Assembly: GCA_039188505.1 (NCBI GenBank) | Contig: JBCCZC010000009.1 | Coordinates: forward strand, 1 to 34,477 | DNA: 34,477 nt | From: JBCCZC01 sp039188505 | GTDB taxonomy: Bacteria; Pseudomonadota; Gammaproteobacteria; Xanthomonadales; SZUA-38 | Direction: 5' to 3' | Shown: in pieces, positions 1-8,082 of the stretch | Numbering within the stretch: the first letter of the stretch is position 1 | How the letters are laid out: every line of letters starts with the position of its first letter | Translations under genes and position numbers: made by a program | Notes under the pieces: generated by a model | Database searches by the model: none | Told to the model about the DNA's origin: nothing | The model's input: the letters and a program-made list of their open reading frames with translations, nothing else

Positions 1-884
1 CCTGCCGCCTCGGTGTCGATGCCGGCGATGGCCGCCGCGACAGGCTGCCACAGGGCGGTCGCGGCCGTGACAGCGCGCTGACCGGCCGGCGTGTCGACCG
101 GCACGATGGCCTCGGTCGTCCCATCCGGCGCTGGCACGATGCCGCCCTGGGAAAACGCGCGAATGGTGGCGTCGAAGAGCTCCGCATCGGCCTGCAGCGC
201 CGCCAGCTCCGGGCGGATATCCCGCCCGACCGTCTGGGCGACGTCCAGTTCATAGAGCTGCCTGGCGATACGCTGCGACAGCATACGCTGCCGTCCGGCG
301 ATGTTGACAGCCGCGGTGCTGGCGTCCGCGGCCGCCACGGCGTTGGTGAGGTCGTTCATGACCCGAAGCAGCTCATCGATCCGATCGCGAACCATCCGCT
401 GCGCATCGGCCACCGATTGCAGGGACCCCTGCGGCCCCTCCATCAGCGCCTGGACCGCAGGACCGTATTCGCTCCAGATGAGCACTGCCGCGTCGACGGC
501 CGCCCGCCCCGCGGCGACCTCAACGGCCTCGAGCGTCACGGGTTCGCCGCCGGCGCCGGTCGTCGAGCCGCCCACATCAAAGGCGCGCAGCGTGGTGTCG
601 AAGAGGCTGAAGGTGGTGCTTAGCTCCTCGAATGGCGCAGCGACCTCCGAACCGGACTGCTGCGCGAGCTGTATGCCCTGGAGGTTCTTGACCGTCCGCT
701 GCGACAGCATCCGCTGGCGCCCGGCGAGGTTCACGCCCACCGCATCGGCCTCGAACTGGGCGGAAATGACGATGTTCAGAGCGAGCACCGAGATGATGGT
801 CGCCACGAACAGGGTGATGAGAAGGACCGGGCCGAGCCCGCCGAAGCGAGTACGGCGGCTTGCAGCAGCGCTAGTGCTATCCAT
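1..884 (-). CDS. PilJ-type sensor protein, N-terminal part (truncated by window edge)
   Basis: The reading frame is open from an ATG at 884-882 to the left edge, giving 294 codons without a stop. The protein starts with a short cytoplasmic tail and one strong membrane segment (about residues 18-42). The extracytoplasmic part holds the same motif twice, NLAGRQRMLSQR (residues 52-63) and NIAGRQRMLSQR (194-205), each followed by a helical stretch. This is the hallmark of the PilJ/NarX-like type IV pili chemotaxis transducer N-terminal domain, so two tandem copies are present. Such domains sense small ligands or envelope signals for methyl-accepting chemotaxis proteins, histidine kinases or cyclic-di-GMP enzymes. 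The output domain lies outside the window, so which of these it is cannot be said. No good ribosome binding site is visible before the ATG. The upstream DNA is unusually AT-rich. Confidence 0.85.
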   Translation of the reverse strand, partial: MDSTSAAASRRTRFGGLGPVLLITLFVATIISVLALNIVISAQFEADAVGVNLAGRQRMLSQRTVKNLQGIQLAQQSGSEVAAPFEELSTTFSLFDTTLRAFDVGGSTTGAGGEPVTLEAVEVAAGRAAVDAAVLIWSEYGPAVQALMEGPQGSLQSVADAQRMVRDRIDELLRVMNDLTNAVAAADASTAAVNIAGRQRMLSQRIARQLYELDVAQTVGRDIRPELAALQADAELFDATIRAFSQGGIVPAPDGTTEAIVPVDTPAGQRAVTAATALWQPVAAAIAGIDTEAA

Positions 885-1122
885 GCGCGGCAGCTTGCAA
901 CACTTTTTACGTAATTAAAATAGTACTAACCCAAATTCACACTCGGAATAACTTTTTGCGACCTTAAGCGCTAAATTAGTGCACTGACGGCTCTCCTCAC
1001 CAACGAGACGATGACAGAAAGGAATGGCTCCGCAGCGCGGACAGCCCGCGCCTAGCGATAATGAGGGCGCCGCCCGGGGCCCGTCGTGGTGCGTGCCGCG
1101 CCCCGGAAAGGGCCACTGGACC
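885..1122. other. Intergenic region with AT-rich promoter-like stretch
   Basis: This gap holds no credible gene. Positions about 901-985 are much richer in A and T than anything nearby, with TTTTTAC, AATTAAAATAG and CTAAATTAG runs. They lie just upstream of the PilJ-type gene on the minus strand, so this is probably its promoter region. I could not pick a convincing -35/-10 pair. Positions about 1060-1120, just after the stop of the PLP-enzyme gene, are GC-rich with a short GGGCG/CGCCC hairpin but no T-run. Confidence 0.5.
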
Positions 1123-2283
1123 TCAGGCGTCTTCCCGGTCGGCTTCCCAACCCGACACGCGCGGCCACCGGTCGACGACCTGGCCGCCGGACACCACCCA
1201 GAACGCGTCGTGGCACGCCGCGGTAATGCAGGCGTGGTTCGGCAGGACGCGTAGGCGCTGGAGCGGCCTCAGCGAGTCCAGATCCTCGGGAGACCCCGTA
1301 GCATAGCCATGCTCCTGATCAAGCTGCTCGAGGTGAAGGTTGCCGACGCGCGTGTTTCCGTCCCGTGCAACGAGCCAGCCGTAGCCGGTATCGGGCAGCG
1401 CGCCGGCGGCGCTGAGATCCTTCGATACGGCCAGCGCTCCGGCGTCGACGATGGCCCGATCATGGCGGGGCTGCCGGCTGAGCACCGTGGTCAGCACGGC
1501 GACGGCGATGTCCTCGATCCGACAGCAGTGGCGCGCCACCTGCGCCAGATCGAACAGCGTGTAGACGCCGGGGCGAAACTCCGTGAGGCCATCGAAGCGA
1601 CGGCCGTGGATCGCCGTCGGCGTGGAACCCGCACTGACGACATCACACGGCAGTCCGGCCTCCCGAAGCCGGCCTGCAGCCCGTACGACAGCGAGCCGCT
1701 CCTCCTCGGCGATGCGGGCGATTTCCACCGGATCGAAGCTACCGTATGCGTGGCCGCCATGGGTCAGCACACCCGCCAGCTCGAGCGCTGGATGCGCATG
1801 GATGACGCCAGCGGTCGTCCGCACCAGCGGATCGTCCCAGGCGAGTCCGGTACGGTGCTCGCCGCTGTCGATCTCCACGTGAACCCGGAACCGTGTGCCC
1901 AACCGGGCAGCCTCCGCCCCCAGGGCGCCGGCCAGTTCCGGGTCGTCGGCGATGAGCCCGATGACCGCGGCCTGCGTCCGCTGGATCTCGTCCGCAGCGG
2001 CGAGCCTTGCCGGGACGGCGGTGACGGCCCAGGTAATATCGCGGAACCCCGCCTGGGCGAAGAAGGCGGCTTCGGCCAGGGTCGACACGGTCAGACCGCC
2101 ACCGTGGCCGCGTGTGGCGAGCCTTGCGACCTCGACGGCCTTCGCCGTCTTGAGGTGAGGGCGCAGCGCTACCCCGAGGCTCTCGAAGCGGCTTGCCATA
2201 GCGGCGGAGTTCCGTTTGACCACGTCCAGGTCGATCAGGAGCGCCGGCGTCGGCAGATCATCCAGCGTGCCCGGGAAGTGCAT
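1123..2283 (-). CDS. PLP-dependent D-serine dehydratase / D-threonine aldolase-like enzyme
   Basis: This 386-residue cytosolic protein belongs to the fold-type III alanine-racemase-like family that includes D-threonine aldolase and metal-dependent D-serine dehydratase (DSD1). The N-terminal TIM-barrel part opens with the typical DLPTPALLIDLD segment. RPHLKTAK contains the likely PLP lysine, Lys45. The C-terminal beta domain carries PNHAC with His350 and Cys352, matching the His-x-Cys zinc site of D-serine dehydratases. The reaction is therefore likely cleavage or deamination of a beta-hydroxy D-amino acid; the exact substrate is not decidable. The ATG is preceded by an AGGAG site and lies one base after the stop codon of the DUF72 gene, so it is the last gene of the operon starting with the response regulator. 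Confidence 0.85.
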   Translation of the reverse strand: MHFPGTLDDLPTPALLIDLDVVKRNSAAMASRFESLGVALRPHLKTAKAVEVARLATRGHGGGLTVSTLAEAAFFAQAGFRDITWAVTAVPARLAAADEIQRTQAAVIGLIADDPELAGALGAEAARLGTRFRVHVEIDSGEHRTGLAWDDPLVRTTAGVIHAHPALELAGVLTHGGHAYGSFDPVEIARIAEEERLAVVRAAGRLREAGLPCDVVSAGSTPTAIHGRRFDGLTEFRPGVYTLFDLAQVARHCCRIEDIAVAVLTTVLSRQPRHDRAIVDAGALAVSKDLSAAGALPDTGYGWLVARDGNTRVGNLHLEQLDQEHGYATGSPEDLDSLRPLQRLRVLPNHACITAACHDAFWVVSGGQVVDRWPRVSGWEADREDA

Positions 2284-2284
2284 G

Positions 2285-3253
2285 TCAGTTCTCCTCGTGC
2301 TCGAGCAGGGCCTCCGCGACGCGCGCGAGCGTCAGCGGCGCGCAGCCCTCGGCCTTGTTGTTGGCAATCACTGTAGCGGGAATGCCGGCGTCGAGCGCGA
2401 AGCGGATCGCATCGACCACCACAGCGCGCGTGTCCTGATCCTCGGCGACCAGTCGGTTGAAGGGCGCATAGTCGCGCTTCGCGGCCTCGTAGCCACGTCC
2501 GTGGCCCAGGTTCCAGCGTAGCGACAGCGCGGGCGGTTCGGACCGCCGAACGAGGGCCCATTGCGTCGCCAGCGGCGCCATGGCCGAGTGGACCGTCAGG
2601 CAGGGAATCGCTTCGTGCTCCCGCAGCAGCGCCAGGAAGTTCTCGTCGAACAGCCTCGGCGAGCGCACCTCCACGACGACCTGCGCGGGGCCCGTATCGA
2701 TACCCCGAAGCAGCGTGGCGAGCCGTTCATCGAAGAGCACCCGATGCCGCTCGAAGAGCCGGCAGGCGCCGGGACTGAACTGCACCAGAAGCTGGCCGAT
2801 CCGATCGCCAGCGCCCTCGAGGGCCGGATTGATCACGCGGGTCTGCACCTGCGCTGGGGAGAGGAAGTTGCGGTTGCGCTGCCCCTCCGTCCGGGGTTCG
2901 GTCAGCGCCTGCCAGGTCTTCACGACGAAGCGGAAGTCCGGCCCGACCTGGCTGGCATAGTGGCGGTACTCCGCCGCCGCAAGCGGCCCGTAGAAGGCCC
3001 GGTCGATGCTCGCCGAACGCAGCCAGGGCTGGGCGGCATGCGCCGCCAGCCCCTGGCGCGACAGCACCTTTGCCGGCCAATCGCGGTCGTAGAGCAGCCC
3101 CTGCCACCCGGGAAAGGCCCAGCTCGACGTGCCGAGGAAGACGCCGGCAGGCAGCGCTGCCAGGTGATCGAAGCGACCTTCGGCGGGCGCCGCCACGACG
3201 GGCCCGTCGTCCAGGGAGAAGCCCAGCTGGGCCGAACTCACGGTTCCGGCCAC
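2285..3253 (-). CDS. DUF72 (YecE-like) family protein
   Basis: A protein of about 322 residues with the DUF72 signature: VFLGTSSWAFPGWQGLLY near the N-terminus, a YASQVGPDFRFVVKTWQALT segment, and a late VNHK-like stretch here reading VIANNKAEG. DUF72 proteins adopt a TIM-barrel fold and have no firmly established function. The chosen GTG at 3253 overlaps the end of the amidase gene by 16 bases. A second in-frame GTG at 3241 forms a GTGA overlap with the amidase stop and is equally possible; neither has a clear ribosome binding site, so translation is probably coupled. It is cotranscribed with the PLP enzyme that follows. Confidence 0.85.
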   Translation of the reverse strand: MAGTVSSAQLGFSLDDGPVVAAPAEGRFDHLAALPAGVFLGTSSWAFPGWQGLLYDRDWPAKVLSRQGLAAHAAQPWLRSASIDRAFYGPLAAAEYRHYASQVGPDFRFVVKTWQALTEPRTEGQRNRNFLSPAQVQTRVINPALEGAGDRIGQLLVQFSPGACRLFERHRVLFDERLATLLRGIDTGPAQVVVEVRSPRLFDENFLALLREHEAIPCLTVHSAMAPLATQWALVRRSEPPALSLRWNLGHGRGYEAAKRDYAPFNRLVAEDQDTRAVVVDAIRFALDAGIPATVIANNKAEGCAPLTLARVAEALLEHEEN

Positions 3254-4788
3254 GCAGCGGCGCCGACGCCGGTGCCCTCGATCGCCATCCCCGCCGCGAG
3301 CACCGCAAAGTCGCTGCCGGCGCCGGCGAAAACAGACAGGCCCACCGGAAGGCCGTGAACGCGCCCCATGGGCAGCGTCAGGTGCGGGTAGCCTGCGACC
3401 GCGGGATAGGTCGAGAAGCCCCCGCCGAAGTGGTCGCCGTTGACCAGGTCCGTCATCCAGGCGGGGCCGCGGGTCGGCGCGATGATCACGTCGAGATCGT
3501 GCGCCTCGAGCATTCGATCGATGCCCTCTTCCCGCGTCACGCGACGCGCCAGCACGAGGCTCTCGCCGTAATCGTCATCGTCCATGCCCGGCGCATCGGC
3601 CGCCTGCAGCAGCAGTTCTTGCCCGAACCAGCGCAGCTCGTCGGCCGCCAGCCGCTCGTTGCCCGCGATGAGGTCCTCGATGGTCCAGCCGCCGGGTTCC
3701 CCGGGTAGGGTTGCGAGGTAGGCGTCCATGGTCGTGCGGAATTCGTTGAGCAGTATCCGGAACGTGTGCTGGCCGAAGCCGTCCGGGGGGTCGAAGGCAA
3801 GATCATCGATGATCGTCGCGCCGCCGGCGCCGAGCGCAGCGACAGCGGCATCGAAGAGCGCATCGACCCCGTCGTGATAGCCGGTGGCCGAGCGCAGCAC
3901 GCCGACCCGGAGCGTCATGAGATCGGCGGCCTCGAACTGCCCCGGGACGACGACCCCCTGCGCCAACGCGGCCATCGGGTCGTCGGCATCCGGGCTGACC
4001 ATGGCCGCGAGTCCCAGCGCCGCGTCGAGAACCGTCCGGGCCATCGGGCCCGCCGTGTCCTGGCTGGGCGATATCGGCACCACGCCCTTGCGGCTGACGA
4101 GTCCGACCGTGGGTTTGAAGCCCACGACCCCGTTGATCGTCGCCGGGCAGACGATGGAGCCGTTCGTCTCGGTTCCGACCGTCAGCGGCGCAAAGGCCAG
4201 CGCTGCCGCCGTACCCGAACCGGAGCTGGACCCGCAGGGATTGCGCGCCGGGTCCACGGCGTTTCCGGTCTGTCCCCGGACCCCGCTCCAGCCCGAGCTC
4301 GAACGCGTCGAGCGGAAGTTCGCCCACTCGCTGAGATTCGTCTTGCCGAGGATGACCGCCCCCTGGCGACGCAGCGCGGCGACGAGCGGCGCGTCGCGGC
4401 CGGTCCAGTTGTCGGCGAGTAGCAGCGAACCAGCCGTCGTCGGCAGCTCGCGCGATTCGATATTGTCCTTCAGCAGGACCGGAATGCCGTGGAGCCGCCC
4501 GAGCGGCTTGCCGGCGGCCCGGTGTCGATCGAGGCGGCGTGCCTGCTCGACGGCGTCCGGCGCAACGGCGATGACGGACCGGTAACGTCCGTCCATCGCC
4601 GCGATACGCGCGAGGAAGTGACGGGTCACGTTCTCGGCCGAGCGGCGCCCGGCGACCAGATCAGCGTGCAGCGCCGCCGCGGACTGTTGGCTCGGCGGCG
4701 CGGCGAATTCGGCGCCGTGACCGGCGGTGGCGAGAAGCAGCAGCAGCGCCAGCGCGGCCCAGGGTCGCGGCTGAAGGACCATCGTCAT
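3238..4788 (-). CDS. Exported amidase-signature family hydrolase
   Basis: A 516-residue amidase of the Ser-cisSer-Lys class. The catalytic lysine is in GIPVLLKDNI (Lys107). The cis-serine is in CGSSSGSG (Ser187) and the nucleophile is in GTETNGSI (Ser211), 24 residues later as in the family. A hydrophobic segment at residues 9-22 ending near GHGAEF looks like a signal peptide, so it should act in the periplasm or be secreted. The family hydrolyses amide bonds in many small substrates; the substrate here is unknown. The ATG overlaps the kinase stop as ATGA and follows a GAGGA site. Being coupled to a two-component system suggests its level or target relates to the signal sensed. Confidence 0.9.
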   Translation of the reverse strand: MTMVLQPRPWAALALLLLLATAGHGAEFAAPPSQQSAAALHADLVAGRRSAENVTRHFLARIAAMDGRYRSVIAVAPDAVEQARRLDRHRAAGKPLGRLHGIPVLLKDNIESRELPTTAGSLLLADNWTGRDAPLVAALRRQGAVILGKTNLSEWANFRSTRSSSGWSGVRGQTGNAVDPARNPCGSSSGSGTAAALAFAPLTVGTETNGSIVCPATINGVVGFKPTVGLVSRKGVVPISPSQDTAGPMARTVLDAALGLAAMVSPDADDPMAALAQGVVVPGQFEAADLMTLRVGVLRSATGYHDGVDALFDAAVAALGAGGATIIDDLAFDPPDGFGQHTFRILLNEFRTTMDAYLATLPGEPGGWTIEDLIAGNERLAADELRWFGQELLLQAADAPGMDDDDYGESLVLARRVTREEGIDRMLEAHDLDVIIAPTRGPAWMTDLVNGDHFGGGFSTYPAVAGYPHLTLPMGRVHGLPVGLSVFAGAGSDFAVLAAGMAIEGTGVGAAAWPEP

Positions 4789-6728
4789 GTCGAATCCTCA
4801 TTGGTCACCGGCGGCAGCCGGATATCGAAGGCAGCACCCGGGTCGCAGCGGCGGGCCGTGATCGAGCCACCCATCGCCTCCACGAGACCTCGGACGAGCG
4901 CGAGGCCGATCCCGGTCCCGCGCACGCTGCCGTCCTCGCGCGCACGATAGAAGAGCTCGAAGAGTCGATCCGGCTTCCCGTCGGGCAGCCCCGGACCGAA
5001 GTCCCGGACGGTGAATCGAACGCCCGCCGGATCGCGGACAGCCGCCACCTCGATTTCCCGCCGGTCGCTACCCGCGGCGAACTTCAGCGCATTATCGACG
5101 AGGTTGATCAAGACCTGGAGAAAGGCATCGCGATCGATCCGGACCATGGCGCCCTCTGCGTCTGCGGACACGACCAGTTCAAAACCCGCGGGCCTGACCA
5201 TGGCCTCGAGCGGTTCCCGGACGCCCGCGAGCAGCGCGGTGACCGGCACCGGTTCAAGGGCGAGATCGAGTCCCGTCCGGCTCATGCGCGAGAGCTGCAG
5301 CACGTCCGCCACGAGGCGGGACAGGCGTTCGCTCTCGTCGTTGATGAAGGTGTAGTACTGCTGGCGCCGCGCCTCGTCGACCCAACCCGCCTGCAGCATC
5401 TCGCTGTACATACGGATCGACGTGAGCGGCGTTCGGAGCTCGTGACTCACGGCCGAGACGAAGGCCTGCTGCTGCCCCACGAGTTCGAGCGTCCGCGCCC
5501 CGGCGCGGTAGACCACCCAGAAGCTCAAGGGCAGCAGGAGCAGGAGCAACGCGCCGGACCAGAAGACGACCCCCGCTGCCGGGCCTGGCGGCAGATCGAC
5601 GACCGTGAACTCGAGCTGGAGGCCGTCGAAGGGCGCCGCGAGCCGCTCGACGTGGAACACCTGGCCGCCCAGTTCGGGCTTGGACGCCAGGTACCGGGAA
5701 CCGCCGCCCCTGCGCTCCTTCGCCAGCGTACGATCACCCCAGCGGACCGCGAGCGCCGCGTGGCGGGAGACGCCGGCGCCGCGGAACGGCGCCAGGACCT
5801 GACCATCGAGAAACTCGTCAGTCGCCAGAACCGCGCCCTGGATCAGCCGGTCACCGTCTCGGTAGACCCGCCGGAAGAGCAGGAAATGGGCGCCATCAAC
5901 CAGCAGGAACGCCAGCGCCTCGGCTTCCGAATCCAGGCTGCGGAGGCGCGATTCGTCGACGGTTTCCGCCTCCGCGAGCTGGCTGCGCCCCGGCGCCTCG
6001 TCATCCCTGCGTTCCTTTGCGAGCGGCGTCGCTGAAGCCGGCTTCTGGGCCAGTTCCAGCCGGGCATAGGCCTCGCGATTCGCCCCGAGTTCGGCCGGAG
6101 CCTGCAGGACCGCGACGGGACTGCTCCCCTGAACGTTCTCCTCGAGCGCATCGCTGAAGACGTCCTGCTCCGGGGCGTCGCTGCTCGCCATCTCCGCGGC
6201 GACCAACGCCCCGGCTGCCCGCTGCCGGGCAGGCGGCGTCGCCGGCGCGGCGGCAACCGGCTGACCCTGGACGGCCTCGCGCAGGCTGACGGCCAGATCG
6301 GCCCGCGTCGCGACGTCGGCGACATCCAGGGCCGCCAGCGTGTCCGGGTCCTCGGGGAGCAGCGGCGTGCTGAACGCGCCGTCGGGCGCGATCTGGAAGT
6401 GTCCCCTGAGCCCCCTCGGCGCCGCTGGCACCGGCACGACGGCGAGGGGCGAGCGCTGGATGATATTCGTTGCCCGGCCATCCGTCGGCAGGGCGAAGAG
6501 GTAGTCGTCGGTCGACCGACCGGCCTCCTGCGCTTCGAGGGCCGCGAGGCTCCGGTTCACGCCCGCGACGAACTCTCGCGCCAGCCCCTGCTGCTGCAGC
6601 ATGCTCTCGAGACCCGTTTGGCGCCAGGCCTGCCAGAGGAGCACCACCGTCGGGGCCAGCAGGGCCACGAGGAGCAGCAGCAAGGTGCGCTTGAGGCCCG
6701 CCGCCGTTCTCGGACGGAGCAGGTTCAC
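4785..6728 (-). CDS. Two-component sensor histidine kinase
   Basis: A 647-residue inner-membrane kinase. The first membrane helix is at about residues 14-33. A long extracytoplasmic region follows, its middle part (roughly 140-260) rich in Ala, Pro, Glu and Gln and probably disordered, and then a second helix at about 385-407. The cytoplasmic part has a HisKA box SHELRTPLTS with phosphorylated His429, an N box around LVDNA (Asn546), DFGPG (576-580) and GTGIGLAL (604-611). I see no HAMP domain. The GTG start is chosen because it overlaps the response regulator stop as GTGA; the frame stays open further upstream, but only as a shadow of the regulator gene. The extracytoplasmic domain is not one I recognise, so the signal is unknown. 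Confidence 0.93.
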   Translation of the reverse strand: MNLLRPRTAAGLKRTLLLLLVALLAPTVVLLWQAWRQTGLESMLQQQGLAREFVAGVNRSLAALEAQEAGRSTDDYLFALPTDGRATNIIQRSPLAVVPVPAAPRGLRGHFQIAPDGAFSTPLLPEDPDTLAALDVADVATRADLAVSLREAVQGQPVAAAPATPPARQRAAGALVAAEMASSDAPEQDVFSDALEENVQGSSPVAVLQAPAELGANREAYARLELAQKPASATPLAKERRDDEAPGRSQLAEAETVDESRLRSLDSEAEALAFLLVDGAHFLLFRRVYRDGDRLIQGAVLATDEFLDGQVLAPFRGAGVSRHAALAVRWGDRTLAKERRGGGSRYLASKPELGGQVFHVERLAAPFDGLQLEFTVVDLPPGPAAGVVFWSGALLLLLLPLSFWVVYRAGARTLELVGQQQAFVSAVSHELRTPLTSIRMYSEMLQAGWVDEARRQQYYTFINDESERLSRLVADVLQLSRMSRTGLDLALEPVPVTALLAGVREPLEAMVRPAGFELVVSADAEGAMVRIDRDAFLQVLINLVDNALKFAAGSDRREIEVAAVRDPAGVRFTVRDFGPGLPDGKPDRLFELFYRAREDGSVRGTGIGLALVRGLVEAMGGSITARRCDPGAAFDIRLPPVTNEDST

Positions 6729-7426
6729 GCGAGCCGGAGCCGGTAGCCCGCGCCGCGGACCGTGACCAGCACGGCGGGTTCGCCGGGAACGGCTTCGATC
6801 TTGCGACGCAGCTTGGCGACGTGGATGTCGACCGTGCGCGTCTCGATCCCAAGTCCGCGGCCATAGCCCCACACGCGCGCCAGCAGTTCCTCCCGCGGGA
6901 CCGCCCGGTCGGCGTGTACGGCGAGGTATTCGAGGAGCTCCATCTCCCGGCGGGTGAAGCGAAGCGGCTCCTGGCCGCGACGGCCCGCCAGATTGGCCGG
7001 ATCGATCTCGACGTCGCCGGCAAGGTGCAACACGCGCTCGTGCCGAGCGCCGGGGCTCGTCCGCCGCAGCACGGCCTGGACGCGCAGGACCAGCTCGGCA
7101 ACGGAGAACGGCTTGGCGACGTAGTCGTCGGCGCCGAGGCTCAAGCCCCGGATGACGTCCTCGTCGCTCGTTCGCGCCGTCAGCATGATGACCGGCTGGT
7201 CGGGGCACGCTTCGCGCACGCGCTCGCAGATCTCCGTGCCGTCGATCCCGGGCAGCATGAGATCCAGCAGGACCATGTCGTAGCGGCCCGTCAGCGCGCG
7301 CTCGAGGCCGGTCGTGCCGTCAGCGGCCGTCTCCACGTCGAAGCCGTGAAAGCGGAAGACGTCCGCAAGCCCCTGGCGGATCGGCTCCTCGTCCTCGACG
7401 ATCAACAGTCTGGTGGCGACGCTCAT
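6725..7426 (-). CDS. OmpR/PhoB-family response regulator
   Basis: A 233-residue two-domain regulator. The receiver domain shows the acidic pair Glu11/Asp12, the phospho-acceptor Asp55 in LLDLMLPG, Thr83 in MLTAR and Lys105 in VAKPF. The C-terminal winged helix has the usual RFTRREMELLEYL, PREELLARVWGY and RTVDIHVAKLRRKIE elements and ends in a VRGAGYRL hairpin. It is the first gene of a five-gene minus-strand operon and is followed by its kinase through a GTGA overlap. It faces the PspA-like operon across 137 bp that contain repeat sequences suited to an OmpR-type dimer, so it probably controls both directions. No clear ribosome binding site precedes the ATG. Confidence 0.95.
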   Translation of the reverse strand: MSVATRLLIVEDEEPIRQGLADVFRFHGFDVETAADGTTGLERALTGRYDMVLLDLMLPGIDGTEICERVREACPDQPVIMLTARTSDEDVIRGLSLGADDYVAKPFSVAELVLRVQAVLRRTSPGARHERVLHLAGDVEIDPANLAGRRGQEPLRFTRREMELLEYLAVHADRAVPREELLARVWGYGRGLGIETRTVDIHVAKLRRKIEAVPGEPAVLVTVRGAGYRLRLA

Positions 7427-7459
7427 GGTGGCAGGTTAGCAGGCCTGGACGCCGGCCAT

Positions 7460-7497
7460 GTAAACCCGCGGTAAACCCCGGCGCACCGGTTTTACCG
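7460..7497. promoter_or_regulatory. Putative OmpR-type operator in divergent promoter region
   Basis: GTAAACC occurs at 7460-7466 and again at 7471-7477, exactly 11 bp apart on the same strand. GGTTTTAC at 7488-7495 is a near-identical inverted copy. CGGTAAA at 7469-7475 and TTTACCG at 7491-7497 are exact inverted repeats. OmpR-family regulators bind direct repeats about 10-11 bp apart, and this region separates a gene for such a regulator from the divergent PspA-like operon. The assignment is inference from spacing and position. Confidence 0.5.
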
Positions 7498-7563
7498 AAG
7501 CATGTCTGGGGCCATGACCGCCAGGAGCCTACGCTGGAATCCAGTTCCCACGGAGACCCGCAG

Positions 7564-8082
7564 ATGCCCCTCCTGAAACGCTTCAGCCGCCTCGTCGGCG
7601 CCGATCTTCACGCCATGCTGGACCAGATCGAGGATCCGGACACCATGGCCCGCCAGGGCCTGCGCGACATGCAGGCCGAAGTCGACCGCCTCGACGGGGA
7701 GATCGCCCGACTCGTATCGCGTCGGGACGACCTCGAGCGAACCGCGAGCCAGGCTCGCGCCGACGTCGCCGCTGCCGACGACCGGCTCGACCTCTGTCTG
7801 CACGAGGGCCGCGAGGATCTTGCTCGCGGGCTGGTTCGCCGCAAGCTGCAGGCCGCCGAGCGGGCGGCGGGCGCCGAGGCCTCGATCGAGCGCTGCGACG
7901 CCGATCTCGGGGAACTCCAGGCCCTTCAGGCCCGGCGGCAGGAAACGCTCGCCGACCTGCGCATGCGGCTCGACGACCTGCGGGCCGCGCCCCCGCCGAC
8001 CCATTCCGCGCCGGCGGGACCTTCGCCGGAAGAGGTGGAAGTCGCCCTGCTCGCGGAGATCGCAGCGAGGCGGCCGTCATGA
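7564..8082 (+). CDS. Short PspA/IM30-family protein
   Basis: A 172-residue protein whose N-terminus (FSRLVGADLHAMLDQIEDPDTMARQ in two parts) matches the start of phage-shock protein A/IM30, including the amphipathic first helix. The rest up to about residue 135 is charged coiled coil, ending in a Pro-rich linker and a short acidic helix. PspA is normally about 220 residues, so this is a shortened version. PspA proteins polymerise on stressed inner membranes and limit proton leakage. A GGAG site lies about eight bases before the ATG. It opens an operon of three genes joined by ATGA overlaps and is probably controlled by the divergent two-component system. No clear sigma-54 promoter was found upstream. 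Confidence 0.8.
   Translation: MPLLKRFSRLVGADLHAMLDQIEDPDTMARQGLRDMQAEVDRLDGEIARLVSRRDDLERTASQARADVAAADDRLDLCLHEGREDLARGLVRRKLQAAERAAGAEASIERCDADLGELQALQARRQETLADLRMRLDDLRAAPPPTHSAPAGPSPEEVEVALLAEIAARRPS

Noticed and set aside
6729..7208. N-terminal extension of the histidine kinase
   Set aside because: The frame is open, but it is the response regulator gene read in another frame; the GTGA start fits the operon and gives a normal first membrane helix.
7498..7563. Sigma-54 promoter before the PspA-like gene
   Set aside because: No TGGCA-N7-TGC element was found, although many psp operons use sigma-54.
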